A DNA stretch of 64,000 nucleotides from Diphasiastrum complanatum (GCA_029204225.1 CM055111.1:28044340-28108339); one strand, 5' to 3'; positions 32,395 through 46,329 are shown, counted from the first letter of the stretch. The notes: generated from the sequence alone by a model not told the origin. Translations and numbers: made by a program.

Positions 32395-32756
32395 GTGCTT
32401 AGGATCTTATTTCAGTTCATTTTGCAACAAAGTAGAAGTAGATTTCATGGTTGTTCACCTGAACTACATGCTGATTATTTGGTTGAACGTTTTGGTTATA
32501 TGATGGATTGATTGCATGTGACATGGTTCAAGAGAGACAGACTTGAGTTGTCCTCTGACAGGCATGACATTAATACTACAAAGATAATTTGTCCCTTCTG
32601 CTTGATTTTGGGCTTTAAACAAGAAAGAATAACTCTAAGCAAGAGCCCACCGTCTCTGCTGATAGGCAGAAGAAGAAGAAAGCAAAAGAATCTTAGTAAA
32701 CAGATCCTCCCAAGCAGAGGATCTACCAACATAGACTATTACCTTTATGTCTATTA
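32395..32756 (+). repeat. Dispersed repeat shared with 22.2-22.6 kb
   Basis: Same-orientation copy of 22,205-22,560. It stops abruptly at about 32,757, where copia RT coding sequence on the minus strand begins. Confidence 0.8.
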
Positions 32757-33830
32757 GAAGATTGGTGACAGTCCATGATGTGTTATTCCTCAGCAACGAG
32801 TTGTACTCCTTGTCCATTGCTTCTTTCCGGAGATCTGAATCAGCTAGTGACATAGGTTCGCCAACTATGTTTGGCTCCTGAATAGAATAGCTTCATCTTC
32901 TTCCTCTGGGTCTGACTGTATAGAGTATTCGATAAGTATGAGTTGTTAGGGCAGAAATTGTAGACTGCATCTGGTCCTTGTCCTTCAAATCAATGAACTG
33001 ATCTTCTATGAAAGTCACATCCATGTTAGTAAAAATTTTACAAGTTTGTATATTGTATAGCGTATATATTCCATCAAGAGTACGTTAGCCAACAAAAATA
33101 GTCTAGAATGAATACTCATCTAGTTTCTTTATGTTGTCCTTTGGGTCATAAGCATAGGCAGTACATCCAAATACTCTTAAATGTTTCAATGAAGGTTTGA
33201 ATCTCATCCAAACTTTATGAGGAGTTTCGCTGTTGGGTAGGCCTTTCGTTATACATTGGTTCTGCACATTAGCTGATGTTGATGCAGCATGTTGCTAGAA
33301 TAATTTGGAAAACGAAGCATGAGTTATCATGCATTTGGAAGACTCAACTAAGGTCATGTTCTTCCTTTCTCCCAGTCCATTCGATTGTGGAAATAGGAAG
33401 CAACAAATTGTTGTTCGATGTCATTAGGTGAGCAATAATCCTTGAAGTCGTTCATTCACCATCGTTGTCGTTCCTAAGAGCTTTGATCTTCTTGTCTGTC
33501 TGTAATTCGCCATTTTCTTTGTATTTCTTAAAGAACTGGACGGCTTCAGATTTGTGCTTAAAAAATTATACATCAATTCTTTTGGAATAGTCATCTATAA
33601 ATGTAATAAAAAATTTAGCACTAAACAGTGATAGTATTTGCATTGGGCCACATATATCAGTAAGTACAATGTCTAGCAAATCTTCAGATACATGTTTTTG
33701 ATTCGACTTAAATGGCCTTCTTGCATGCTTTCCTATGATACAACTTTGGCAGAAAAGAAGGTCGACAATTCGATAGTCTAAATCATGAACTAAAGAATGT
33801 CTAGACTAGATATAGCTATTATGAGGTCTG
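32757..33830 (-). pseudogene. Copia integrase and RT start, heavily decayed
   Basis: Right to left, the integrase reads in broken frames as IMGKHARRPF-like sequence, LTDICGPMQILSLF (first Asp region, about 33,680) and TFIDDYSKRIDV. A degraded RNDNDGE (normally SDNGGE) follows, then ETPHKVWMRFKPSLKHLRVFG (about 33,230-33,165) and AYDPKDNIKKLDEYSF. The RT opening DLRKEAMDKEYNSLLRNNTSW (32,853-32,770) is cut at 32,757. Stops and frameshifts are frequent. Upstream sequence is displaced by the tract at 33.85-35.83 kb. Confidence 0.8.
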
Positions 33831-34029
33831 AGAGGGTTTTGATGGACAGTTTTTGTAGGATCTTGAAAAACCTCAGTTTTTGAGCACTTTTGAGCACTTT
33901 TTCTTAGAACTTTCTAGATCTATCCATTGGATCATCACAAAAATTTCATAGAAGCTAGATCAGGGTTAGATATAGTTATAAAATTCTCAAAAAAGGTTAA
34001 CTCAGTGCAGATCTCAAAAAATAAAAAAA

Positions 34030-34760
34030 AAAGCGCATTTTTGGGGTTTTTTTGCTATTTTTGGAAGTTTTCTCTCAGATACTAGAGGGATAACCTTCAA
34101 CAAGATGGAATTAGCCTTCTATAATACATATTAAGCTAAATCCAGGTAGGCAAAGGTTGTTTCCTAGGAGATAGAGAGAAAATACAAATTTTATGGCTTT
34201 TTTTGTTATTTTTGGCAGTTTTCTCTCAGATCCTAAGAGAGAACGTTTATCGAGCTGACAGTAGCCTTATCTGATACAGATCTAGCTAAATCCAGGTGGA
34301 AAAAGGTTATTTTCCATGGTATGGAGAGAAAATACAAATTTTATGGCTTTTTTTGTTATTTTTGGCAGTTTTCTCTCAGATACTAGAGCGGGAATGTTTG
34401 CTGAGCTAATAGTAGCCTCCTCTGATACAGGCTAAATCCAGGTGGGAGAAGGTTAATTCCCAGGGGATGGAGAGAAAATGCAATTTTTATGGGTTTTTCA
34501 CTATTTTTGGTGGTTTTCTCTCAAATCCTAGAGAGATAACCTTCGCCGAGCTGACAGTAGCTTCCTCTAATATAGATTTAGCTAAATCCAGGTAGAAAAA
34601 GGTTATTTTCCAGGGGATGGAGAGAAAATACAAGTTTTATGTGTTTTTTGACAATGTTTTGCAGTTTTTTCAAAAATGGTTGGGAATTAACCTTCGCCAA
34701 CTTTTATGTAGGTTTTGAACAATGTCCAAAAGGTACTATCAAAGGGGCAAAGGTTATTTG
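34030..34760 (+). repeat. About five tandem units of about 150 bp
   Basis: The word TCTCTCA in GTTTTCTCTCAGAT recurs at 34,071, 34,222, 34,372 and 34,517 (spacing 151, 150, 145), and a degraded fifth copy starts near 34,668. Each unit has TTTTTGSTATTTTTGG, CCTAGAG, GAGCTGACAGTAGCC, AGCTAAATCCAGGT and GGATGGAGAGAAAATAC. It is non-coding and sits inside a disrupted copia integrase. Confidence 0.9.
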
Positions 34761-37320
<2,560 letters not shown>

Positions 37321-37329
37321 TCTTCGTTA

Positions 37330-37870
37330 GGTAATGGTTGATAGGACGCAAGTAGAGATTTCATGAAGTACATCAGCTATTGTGGTGCTGGGACCTGGTG
37401 TCTTTGTCCCGGTGCAGCGAGTTGAGCAAAGACTGCTCTAATCTTCTCAACATGTTGATCCAACTGGTTGCCATCCCATCGCATAGATTACAGTTGATTG
37501 TGAAGGTGCATCACCGAAGCAGCAGTCCTCACTTCGTACTTGTGCTTTAGTCTTTCCCATGCTTCATGGCTGCTCTCACAGTCTTCAATCTACATGAGTA
37601 TTTCTTCGTTAATGGACAAAACGATGATTACCATTGCACGTTCATCTTTTCTGATCCACTCAACTCTCCTTGGGTCTCCCTCTGGAGGCTGCACCTTTGT
37701 GAGTTCGGTCACCGAGCAGATGCCTTCACCCTTTATAAGTGTTTCGATTTTTTTTTTTTGAATTTCCATACTCTGTAGCTTTTGCCATCAAGACTGATTG
37801 CTATTCTCGTCTGGATTGTTGTTTCCATATTGTGTTGTCTTAGAGAATCACTACTGGGATATCATGTAGC
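37330..37870 (-). pseudogene. Copia gag 5' relic, same family as 23.6-28.2 kb
   Basis: The minus strand corresponds closely to 26,850-27,360: matching words include GATAGAGATTTCATGAAG-like, TGTGGTGCTGGGACCTGGTG, GAAGGTGCATSACYGAAGC and CTCCCTCTGGAGGCTGCACC. Only the first part of gag is present. Sequence upstream of 37,330 is unrelated, so the element was truncated. Confidence 0.85.
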
Positions 37871-37892
37871 GATAGCCTGAGCTCTGATACTA

Positions 37893-38482
37893 TATAACGA
37901 TTTTGCCTTTTGTTTCTATTTTCAGGATCCTAAGCAAGTGACTACAGATCACAGATCATGATAGAATCAATCGAGAAGACGACGTGAAAGATGAGATGGA
38001 GAAGAGAACAAGAGTATTTTCTGTTTTACATTTTCCAGTGAGTCGTTTAGTGTCTCGCTCATGATGCTCACCTCAATCGTTGTGTTCTGCTCGTTGGTAG
38101 ACTTTCATCCACAACTATACTCTCTTTTACTCTATCTTTCGTATTAATCAAAATGCGTATTTATCTCCACTGTGTGGAGTTTACAAGATGTTTATCAGAG
38201 AATTACAAGACAAGTTAATGCTAATTAACTGGTTAGCTATTTTTTGTTATCATTGTCTCTTTCAGCTGAGCATGAAGTACAATGCACCATGCTCATCGAG
38301 CTGCCAGTTGGCGGCGTGAATTTTTTTCTTTCATTTCGTGTCTTCCTCTAGTGTGTTTCGTCACCTGGTCGTCGGGCCAAATTTCGAATACATTTCTTTC
38401 AGCTCCGGGGTATGTTTGCCCTTCGCTTCGTTTCTCTTCGTCACCTTCACGACAAAGTTATAGGAGTTCACAATTTTTGACA
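37893..38482 (-). repeat. Copia LTR, same family as 27,385-28,187
   Basis: It shares CTGCTCGTTGG.AGACTTTCAT, CTCCACT.TGTGGAGTTTACAAGAT, AGCTGAGCATGAAG and the final GTTATAGGAGTTCACAATTTTTGACA with the 27.4-28.2 kb LTR, at lower identity. A decayed PBS (GCTCTGATACTAT) adjoins it at 37,881-37,893. Confidence 0.82.
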
Positions 38483-38485
38483 GAC

Positions 38486-38710
38486 ATGTGGGAGCATTTA
38501 CTCATTCACATGGAAGTGCATTCTATTTACAAAAGTTTGACCAAATTGACTCATTTCTAGATTCTACTTAAAGGTCAATTTCACACATGGGTAGATCCAT
38601 CTAAAATCAATCTAACTTTATTAAAACAAGTTATGTACATCTTTTCACACATGGAAACATACTCCACACATGTGAGATCCTATCATAATCTCATATCTCA
38701 AGATACACCA
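38486..38710 (+). repeat. Repeat shared with 54.8-55.0 kb
   Basis: CATGTGGGAGCATTTACTCA, AAAATCAAT, CTTTTCACAYRTGG and CTCCACAYGTGTGA appear in the same order at 54,815-55,000. Here the palindromes are degraded to CACACATGTGAG forms. Confidence 0.75.
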
Positions 38711-38739
38711 AGTATAGCAAGTTTGAAGTGACATTTTTA

Positions 38740-39430
38740 ACAGTTTGCTCAACTTTTGTCTTCTTGTCCTTCGAAGATTTCTTCTTCTAGATCTCTTGCT
38801 TATTTGAATAGAGAGCGAATGTCTTCAAATCGACATGGATAAGCTTTTCCTTCTTACTTCTTCCTGTAATAAACCTGCTGCCACCTTTTGCATGGACAGG
38901 TCAGGAGCATTGCTAAGTAGCAATACTAGATTGTCGTAAGAGAGAGGAAGACTAGACAAAAGAGACATGTTAACATCTTCGTCTGATACTAGCAAACCTA
39001 TTGATTTAGTAGCTATTTGAATTCATTTAGATAATCAGTGACTGAGGTTGCTTCACTCATCCAGAGTGACAGAACCTTCTTTCTCAAGAAGAGATGAGTC
39101 GATACATCTGTTGTTTCATATAGATCAGTAAGAATGTCCCATGCCTCTTTGGAGCTAGAATAATTACCTACATGAGCTATTTGTGAATCTTTGAGATTCA
39201 TAGATACAATGACAAGAGCTTTGCCATCCTTAGCTTCCCAGGCAGTCAACATGCCAAGTTCAGTGGGCTTGGCTATTGAAGCGTTGACGTATTCCTAGAG
39301 TTTTTTTATGTGAGTATCATCTTCGTCTTGAACTTCCACATATGGAAGTCATCACCGTTGAACTTGTTGAGATCAAGCGAATTTCTGAAGATGTTCCTTC
39401 CATGATGAATGATCTAAGTATATTTAACAG
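38740..39430 (-). pseudogene. Copia gag fragment (UBN2-type)
   Basis: The minus strand encodes LTAWEAKDGKALVIVSMNLKD, then AHVGNYSSSKEAWDILTDLYE and KKVLSLWMSEATSVTDYLNEF (39,252-39,013). After a stop it continues as LVSDEDVNMSLLSSLPLSYDN and NAPDLSMQKVAAGLLQEE (about 39,000-38,870). This is the copia capsid pattern, distinct from the gags at 19, 26 and 41 kb. A PBS-like TGGTATCATA lies at about 39,465-39,474 upstream in element orientation. Confidence 0.82.
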
Positions 39431-39474
39431 TTTTGAATATTAATAGTAGTTTGGAATGAAGGCTATGATACCAC

Positions 39475-40449
39475 TCTATTAGGGTGCTCTCGAAGATATT
39501 AGGTGCGGAATAGGAAATAGAGCTCCAACATAGAGAACATTACATGATCTTTACCAAACTACAACTTCAACATTGACTTAGATCAAATGGAGGAATGTCT
39601 TGGTAGGTGTCAAAGACAACCATGAAGAGAGCGAAATGATTAGGCATCTAAGACAGCCATGCTTCCTTCAAGATTAGACATTCCAAATCGAGTGAGTGTC
39701 AATTGAGAAAGAAAATGGTCAAAAAGCCTTTGTAGTGCAATATACATAAGAAAATAAAGAATCTGAATTAAGCTGTTGTGAATTCAATGATCAGATCGAT
39801 TCTGTATCCAAGAATGGTTCACAATAGTGGCACACTGTGTGCAGTGATCTTACTTAGCTAGCTATAGATTAAATAAGTATCTCTATTTCTTGAATGACTT
39901 TCACTCTCTCATGTATCTTTGATTCTATGGGATCAGATAGTTAAGACACAATGGAATTCGCACAAGAACTACTATTCACTCCTCCACTTTTGTCTCATTA
40001 TAGGTTCTTATCGCGTGAGTTGTCACTATGTATATATACATGGAATAGTTACCATGACTGTGTGGACAATGAGCATGAAATAGTGCAGTTATTAAAAAAG
40101 TGCTAAAGTGAACTGTGACATGGTCTACGTCGGACGAGGCAGTGTGGATGACGTGGACCTTGAAATCAAAGACTTTGAATTTGAAGTAGGTCGAAGAAGA
40201 TGTAGAGTATAAAGATCTCAAACTCATGTCATTGATCATGCTTTTTCTCTAGTTGATTGATTGCATAGACATTCAACTTCAGAGAGTAAGGCTACATTGC
40301 AGTTGTAGAGAGAGAGAGAATTTGTATTTACATAGTGTACTAGTGCTCAAGAATTGAGACAAACTCGAATGATTCGTGTTTTGATGACACGAATACTGAT
40401 GAGTTGAATTCTGGTGAGTTGGAGTTTGTTTGATTGCAATCAAGATTGT
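39475..40449. other. Possible LTR of the 39-kb copia copy
   Basis: No gene. It begins directly beyond the PBS-like site, is AT-rich and includes a GA-rich tract near 40,305-40,320. No second copy of this sequence was found in the window, so the LTR identity is inferred from position only. Confidence 0.4.
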
Positions 40450-41590
40450 ATTCCTCTCCAAAATTCGAGTTCCTTCAAGAAATTCCTCTCAAGGAAAATA
40501 CACCTAATAGCTTTTGCATCAAATTTTCATCATTTCTCATCAAGAATATGAGCATAAACATCAAGACCAAATACTCTCAAGTGAGAGAATCTATAAACTT
40601 TGAGCATTAGTATGACCAAATCGTTGTTGCCAAAATCAATAGTCACATAGCTTGATTAAAATATCTCGCATTCAAGTTGTAGAGTCGATTTCCGTTGACT
40701 CTAGCTCCTATAGCAATCACTTTGTAGTAATTCTTGATGTCCTTGATGATACAATTGTTACTATCAAACTCAACCTTGAGTTGTTGATCAGGCATCGTCC
40801 CAACTGATAGTAGATTGTTGGCTAAACCAAGTACATATCCTGGCTCTTGTATCACGCCATGCCTAACTCGATTTACCAAACCCATGGTGGTCATTGCTCA
40901 TTGTTTATCCGCTTTATCATCTCGCTAGCTAGCATCACTGATATCACTCCAAATCCATTAACATGTAGCAATTGCCATCAGGTTGTCAAACTTCATCGCC
41001 ATTGTGGATTTCCTTGGATTCCAAAAACCACTCCTTCATCGAAGTCATGTGCTTGGATGTTGCACTGTCAATGTACCAAGTATCCTTGGCTTCATCACTT
41101 GTCATAGTGCCGTAATGAGCAAGTTTGAACTCTCACTTGCATCATCCTCATATTGATCATCATCAAATTGATGGTAATCAGCATAATTGCCTACCTGCCA
41201 TTTGTCTAATTTCCATTGAGCTAACTCCTATTGTTTCTTGTAACACTCATGCTCCTAATGACCAGGTTTGTTGTAATATCGGCAATTCCTAGGTTTCTTC
41301 TATCTTGGATTGTCGCGTCCTTGATCTCGATCTTGATGCCAATTGCCTCGATTTGGGCCATCATTGGATTGTTCTTGGAATTGTTGGAACAATCCACGAT
41401 TTGAGTTTCCACCTCTTGAGTGGTCTCTTCCGCGACCAAATTTGCCACCACATCCTCTGACTACAAGATCTTGATCAAATCTCCTATTGTGATGACTCAA
41501 GTTCTCTTGACGTTGTTCTTCCTGCAAAAGGGATCCACCTAACTTTTCATTCCTGGACAACATGAAAGCTGCACTCATGTCAATAGATGC
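40450..41590 (-). pseudogene. Copia gag C-terminus and pol fragments
   Basis: Right to left: EKLGGSLLQEEQRQENLSHHN and an Arg/Gly/Asn-rich tail (FGRGRDHSRGG), then a zinc knuckle near 41,290-41,230 degraded to CRYYNKPGH*EHEC (second Cys now Tyr, plus a stop). Protease-adjacent debris follows, then RVRHGVIQEPGYVLGLANNLLS and EFDSNNCIIKDI (40,894-40,643), and an integrase tail HLRVFGLDVYAHILDEK with two stops (about 40,590). RT is absent to the left. Many stops and deletions show it is dead. It probably belongs to the LTR/PBS at 43.97-44.17 kb. Confidence 0.8.
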
Positions 41591-42046
41591 CAATACGACA
41601 TGAATGGAATCATGAGTCGTAGTGTGCTCTATGCCAAAAGGGCAACACATGAGATGAGTGCCAATAGAATTAAGAGGGTGACCACATGAAAATTTTGTCA
41701 ATCCTGCTAGCATTGGATGAGGGAGACCCAACCTAACTCGAAGGGCGGTTACAAATAGCTCTGAAGAAATGCGCAAGAGTGGAACAAAAAGTTGCGCAAC
41801 AAGCCAAGCACTAACACCTGGGCTTGCACAAGACAGAAGGCGAGCCCGAGTCTCATCGGAAGGTGAATCACTGAAAAGCTGAGTGAAATCATGTGAGTGG
41901 AAGTGCTCCAAAAGATACTTTTGAAAATGAGCACACTGATGGCTAAGCAAAGTCTCAAAGGGAGGCAAAGAAGCTCGCACAAGTGGAGGGATGAGATCCT
42001 TGGCCGCACAAAGATGTTGTTGGAAAGGAAGAATGCATGTTTCCAC
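41591..42046 (-). pseudogene. C-terminal tail of a non-LTR-like reverse transcriptase
   Basis: In frame with the copia gag tail, the upstream part of the same minus-strand frame reads RARLLSCASPGVSAWLVAQLF, RVRLGLPHPML, CGHPLNSIGTHLMCCPFG and THDSIHVVLASI. The pattern (R.lSc..pg.saWL, RLGLP, Cys/His cluster, rHd.i...l) is what I know from C-termini of certain LINE-like RT proteins in algae, oomycetes and plants. No RT palm motif is nearby, so only the 3' tail was inserted or retained. The junction with copia gag is at about 41,590. Family name uncertain. Confidence 0.55.
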
Positions 42047-42770
42047 GTGAGCTACTGAATCAAGAAGAATGGGCTTGTTGTCCTACTGAAACCGAGAGTT
42101 AAGTGTTGAAGCAACAAGGGCCCAACTTCCCAAAAAAGTAGTTGGAGCAATAGAAGCTCGTTGCCATAACTACACTTAGATGAGTCCGGATCACAAAAAT
42201 GACTATAAAAATGAGAAATTCACTGTGAAATTGACAAGTGACGTCTCTAACCACTTTCCAATCCAAGCTATGGATAGAAAGTTATGCCAATTTGGAGATT
42301 TTGGCCTTAGAATAGCTCAAAACTATCCTTAAGCTTGAAAAATGGCTATTATTACCAAATTGCCATTTTTGAAAATTTTCTCCATCACACACAATTCTTC
42401 GATTTCAAAAAAAATTATATCAATGCATAGGCAATTGCACTAGGATAGCTCTTGTCTCATCAAATCTACAAAGTAGTCGTGTTCTCCATGCTCAAATATC
42501 ACTCTGCTTTTCGCTTTTCTGCAAAAAACACTAGTGGATAGGGCCCTTAGGAAAGATGGCCAATCCCAAAAACTAGGGGCACCTGTGGGACCCTTCAATT
42601 TGATGTGTATTTTCTTCAAGTTGATCTGAGCCATTGATTTGCTTCAATCCGATGGTCCAAATTCAAGTACCCTTGCTCTTATGACACGTGGCAGGCAAAT
42701 ATTGGTGTGCTTTCACTTTCTGTGTTTGCAAGGGGACCCACCCCTAGAGACGCTAAGTATTCTAATTCAC
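42047..42770. other. AT-rich stretch without supported gene
   Basis: No recognisable motif. Between the non-LTR tail and the GC-rich island; may contain the decayed body of either element. Confidence 0.4.
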
Positions 42771-43260
42771 TTCACCGCGCGACCACTGGACTCCTTGTTG
42801 GGGCGTTCAAGCACGGGGCCCCACGTGCTTGCGATTTGGCCTCGGTGCTCCGTGGTGCTTGACACGTGTCCCCGACGCGGTGCCCATAAAAAATTGGGAC
42901 GCGCCAATTTTTTGCAAGCCACGCCAGGCCACGGCACCGGGCACCCCGACAGTGGCATCGGCCAGCCATAAGTAGGGCGCAGGTGGGCACCGAACAGCCA
43001 AAGGTGGCATTGGGCACCAGCTGTGGGGCATCAGGCAAGGCGCAGGTGGTGTCGGGCACCGCCACGCGCAGGCACACACGTGCAGGTATTAGTGGGAGTT
43101 TGGTTATATTTTTCCTCTTGGAAAATTGCCAGAAACGCTTATGGGATAAAAATTGGCTGCCTGGACATGTGGCGCCCATGCAGCCACAGCCTCACGTGCT
43201 CGCAAGATGCAAGGGACGCCACCCCCCCCCCCCTCCCCCCCGCGCGTACACGTTTCAGAT
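42771..43260. other. GC-rich island
   Basis: Markedly richer in G+C and CpG than the window, with repeated GGCACCG, GGGCACC and CACGTG words and a C-run of 11 with further Cs (43,220-43,241). All three frames on both strands stay open for 60-135 codons because stop codons are rare here. No protein motif was found, so it is probably non-coding. Confidence 0.5.
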
Positions 43261-43971
43261 TGCAGATTTCACGTTTCGCCCTAAAAACTAGCATTTCGGG
43301 GCAATTTTCCAATGTTTCAGACCTTCTGCCCGGCGTTTCGAGCACTTGCAAGATGTTTTGGGGGTTGAAGTGGCATTTTTGCCCCAAAAATAGGTGTTTT
43401 GGGCTGTACAGAGGCTTTTAGTGAGCAGTACACAGACAGAGAAAGCCCAAGAAGCCTGTTTCTAAGCAAAAATCACCCTAATTAAGCCAAATCTTCATCA
43501 AAAAATGCGATTTTGAATGCAAATCCACACTAAATCGACTTGTACTTGGATCTAACAACTTCCAAAAGTATCATTACAGAAAATGAGGCGTAAAACTTTG
43601 ATTTTCTATTACAAGGCTACTTCAAGCAAAAATGCACAAGAAATACAAAAAATTGCTCAAATCTCCACCAAATGAACTAGGATCAGTTCTAAACTGCTAG
43701 TAGCACTTTTCCACAAAAACTAGAAAATATTATATAAATTTCTCCACTCAACAAATTTTCAATCTGTTTGATGCTACCTTGGCCTTTCTGATGCCTCCGA
43801 GACCGTGTCTTCGTTCCCCACTGATGATTTTGAGCTCCAAAATCTGAAAAATACACCAAGGAAGGATTTCTTTCAACTTTTTGCCTCTCCAAGCTTTCAC
43901 CTCCTGTGAAGGACTTTCTCACTTTATTGTTGTGACAAGCTGTATACACTGATTAGACATGCAAGACTATC
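43261..43971. other. Copia leader region, non-coding
   Basis: Lies between the GC-rich island and the PBS of the copia element at 43,972. The minus strand is AT-rich with short frames. It would be the element leader/gag start in element orientation, but no gag motif is seen. Confidence 0.4.
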
Positions 43972-43985
43972 GGGCTCTGATACCA
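43972..43985 (-). other. Primer-binding site for initiator tRNA-Met
   Basis: Minus-strand TGGTATCAGAGCCC directly follows the LTR end ..TTATTGACA. Confidence 0.92.
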
Positions 43986-44166
43986 TGTCAATAATCGAAT
44001 GAGTATTATCAATCAATCACCATAAGCAATCACCACAAGGAGGAAGAACACACCATCACAATATCACACTAACTGAATGTAGAAGATAATGAACCCTGAA
44101 TAGAGAGAGAGAGGAAACTAGGAGTTGACTAACAAACTAGCCTACAGCTGCTAATAGTTGGCAACA
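43986..44166 (-). repeat. Short complete copia LTR, 181 bp
   Basis: In minus orientation it begins TGTTGCCAACTATTAGCAGC (44,166) and ends ATTATTGACA (43,986), with TG..CA ends and an adjacent PBS. Its length is within the range of short copia LTRs. No second copy is present, so the element is truncated on its 3' side. Confidence 0.78.
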
Positions 44167-44384
44167 ATAAAGTACATCGTAGATAGTAATTTTTTGTGTC
44201 AAAATGCATGTTTTTGTATTAATTTTTTTTTGTGAAGTTTGAGAATTTTTATGCAAAAAAACGCACGGATCCGATACTCAGCTACATGCATTATCCAGCC
44301 ATGTAACCAGTCTTAGATCAAGAAGATCAACGTTTTGTAACAAGGAGTATTCCTACCACTATCTACTAAATCAAAAAACAATCA

Positions 44385-45060
44385 AGAACAAGATTAACTA
44401 CTCAAATAAGAAACAAGAAACTAGATTCCTAAAAGCATATCAACAGGTCCAAGAATCAAGAAACACTCATTTCTTGATGCTTAGATTGCCCAAGAACAAT
44501 CAAGAACTGGAATGTAAGAAAGTATGCAAGATCTACACCACAAACCAACCTATTTAGTTTACTTGCATGCCGATTCCTACCTTATTCCACAAACAAGGAA
44601 TGAATCCTAATCCACAACTAAGTAAGAAACAAGAAAACAAGATCCTAGTTGATCCACAATACAAGGAAATCAAGCATGCTCATAGAAACTTCACTCAAGA
44701 ACATTGCCATGAACAAGGAGCTTAGCAATTATCAAGAACTCGTGGAGGATCCTCTTTATTTGCTCAAGAGAACTTGACAATACATTCAAAGCTCTCTCAC
44801 AAGAGAGGGGAGCCCTTAAATAAGCAAGAAGGCTGCCCATGTGGAGCCCAAGTGGCAATTCAACCCAATTAGAAATTACATGTGAAATTTGCCCTTCCAC
44901 TAAAGGTCACCATCAAAAGGTGGCTCACTCTAACTAATTTAAGGGGGGTCTACATTTATTTACAAAGCCTAGGAAATAGACTAGCTCCTACATGGTCGTT
45001 CCTTCTCTGGGATACACCATGTAGGCTCACATAGATATTTCATTGTCATCCTAGCTAGTA
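44385..45060 (-). repeat. Gypsy 3' LTR, inverted relative of 31.8-32.4 kb
   Basis: Reverse-complement blocks match the plus-strand LTR: CCTATTTAGTTTACTTG, CCGATTCCTAC, CTTAAATAAGCAAGA and TAAGGGGGGTCTAC. Located downstream (element orientation) of the minus-strand gypsy pol at 46.3-47.7 kb. Confidence 0.75.
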
Positions 45061-45072
45061 ATTTCTCGGCTC

Positions 45073-45390
45073 TCATGCTCGGCTCTCAGCTTCTTCTGCT
45101 CTCCTCCTTCTGAGACCTCCTCGGTCATGGGTGAGAGGTATTCTGTGTCTTTGGCTTGGCTTGGCATCTAGGGATTCTCTGAAATCTGCTAACATTATCA
45201 AGCATATATTTTTTGTTTCAAGCATTGAAATTTGTTCCCTAGAGCGGGACGAGGCATTGTGTTGATCTTCTTCATGATTTTTGAGTTTTAACACCTTTGA
45301 CTTCTCTGCCTGCTCGTGTTGTTGGGCTATTAGCAGGTCTTGCTGGAGCTGGACAATTTCTGCTCTCAGTTGTGTATTACTCATAGCCAT
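45073..45390 (-). CDS. Coiled-coil frame between gypsy pol and 3' LTR
   Basis: A 105-codon frame starting MAMSNTQLRAEIVQLQQDLL and AQQHEQAEKSKVLKLKNHEED shows heptad-like Leu/Ile/Val spacing, then a basic Arg/Glu tail (GGLRRRRAEEAESRA). It contains no retroviral domain. A Lys/Glu-rich frame occupies the comparable position in the plus-strand relative (30.7 kb). It may be the C-terminal part of pol or a separate accessory protein of this gypsy family; I cannot tell. Confidence 0.4.
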   Translation of the reverse strand: MAMSNTQLRAEIVQLQQDLLIAQQHEQAEKSKVLKLKNHEEDQHNASSRSREQISMLETKNICLIMLADFRESLDAKPSQRHRIPLTHDRGGLRRRRAEEAESRA

Positions 45391-45399
45391 TACTCATGG

Positions 45400-46325
45400 C
45401 CAACTCCAATACTCAGCCATCCAAAAGTGTTTTGGTTGCTACCTCATCCTGGACAAATGTTCCCAAGACTTGGTAGGCCGTTGCAAAGACCGTGGGACCA
45501 GCTGGTATGGTGACCATAGAGCTTCATTGAATGAAGTGCCAAATGACTCAAATTCGGTCCGTATATAGGTGAGAATTGAGTGCATATTAGGGGAAGTACA
45601 CTTTCTCCAATTCAGTTCTAACCAAATTTTTGCAGGGACCTTCTTCCCATAATTCTAAGGCCTCAGAAAAATCTACGAAGGTTCAGAAGGTGTTTTGGAT
45701 GCCCTACGAAGATTCTATGAAGGTTCACCAGCTTTAACCCTCATAGAAAGAGAACTCTCACACAACATGCTCTGTATATCAGATTTTCATGATCTGACAA
45801 TGTAGCAGGTCAAATTCACTATCCTGAATCCAAAAATGTTGTCTATGAAGGTTGGTTTGAAGGTTTTGATGCCCTATGAAGGTTCCTTAGATACATCTTT
45901 TTTGAACCTTCGCAAACACTCAAATTTGACTGATTTTTCACAAGTAACCTTTGTAGAGATTTTAGTGGGTCCATCTAGGTTAGATCTAACAAAAGCTTTT
46001 GCGAAATTTTTTTTGAAGATTTTGTTGCTGATCCATCAATTTAGTGATTTTCACCCCTATTTTTGGTTTTTTTTTTTGAGATATATACTATTTTTTGAGG
46101 CTAAGTATGGACCTAGATCCTACTTGGATCCTATTGGATTTTGTCTGATTTGTCCAGATCTTGCCCAATCTTGCTGAATCTTGATCAGTTTTGTTTGATC
46201 TGATTAGATTACTTAGATGTGAGTTATTTTCATTAGATCTGGCTGTGATGACTTCTGATAGGGCTTGATCTGATCCTTGTATGTACTGATGGTCATCACC
46301 TAGCTGGATCAGTCTTATTTTGGTG
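45400..46325. other. Gypsy 3' internal non-coding DNA
   Basis: No gene. TGAAGGTT/GCCCTAYGAAGGTT words recur at about 45,690-45,730 and 45,835-45,895, and GATCTTG/GATCTGA words recur near 46,150-46,280, suggesting short internal duplications. Confidence 0.45.
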
Positions 46326-46329
46326 GCCA

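Noticed and set aside
42772-43421. Several 80-135 codon frames in the GC-rich island
   Set aside because: All frames on both strands are open because stop codons are rare in GC-rich DNA. No domain or preferred frame.
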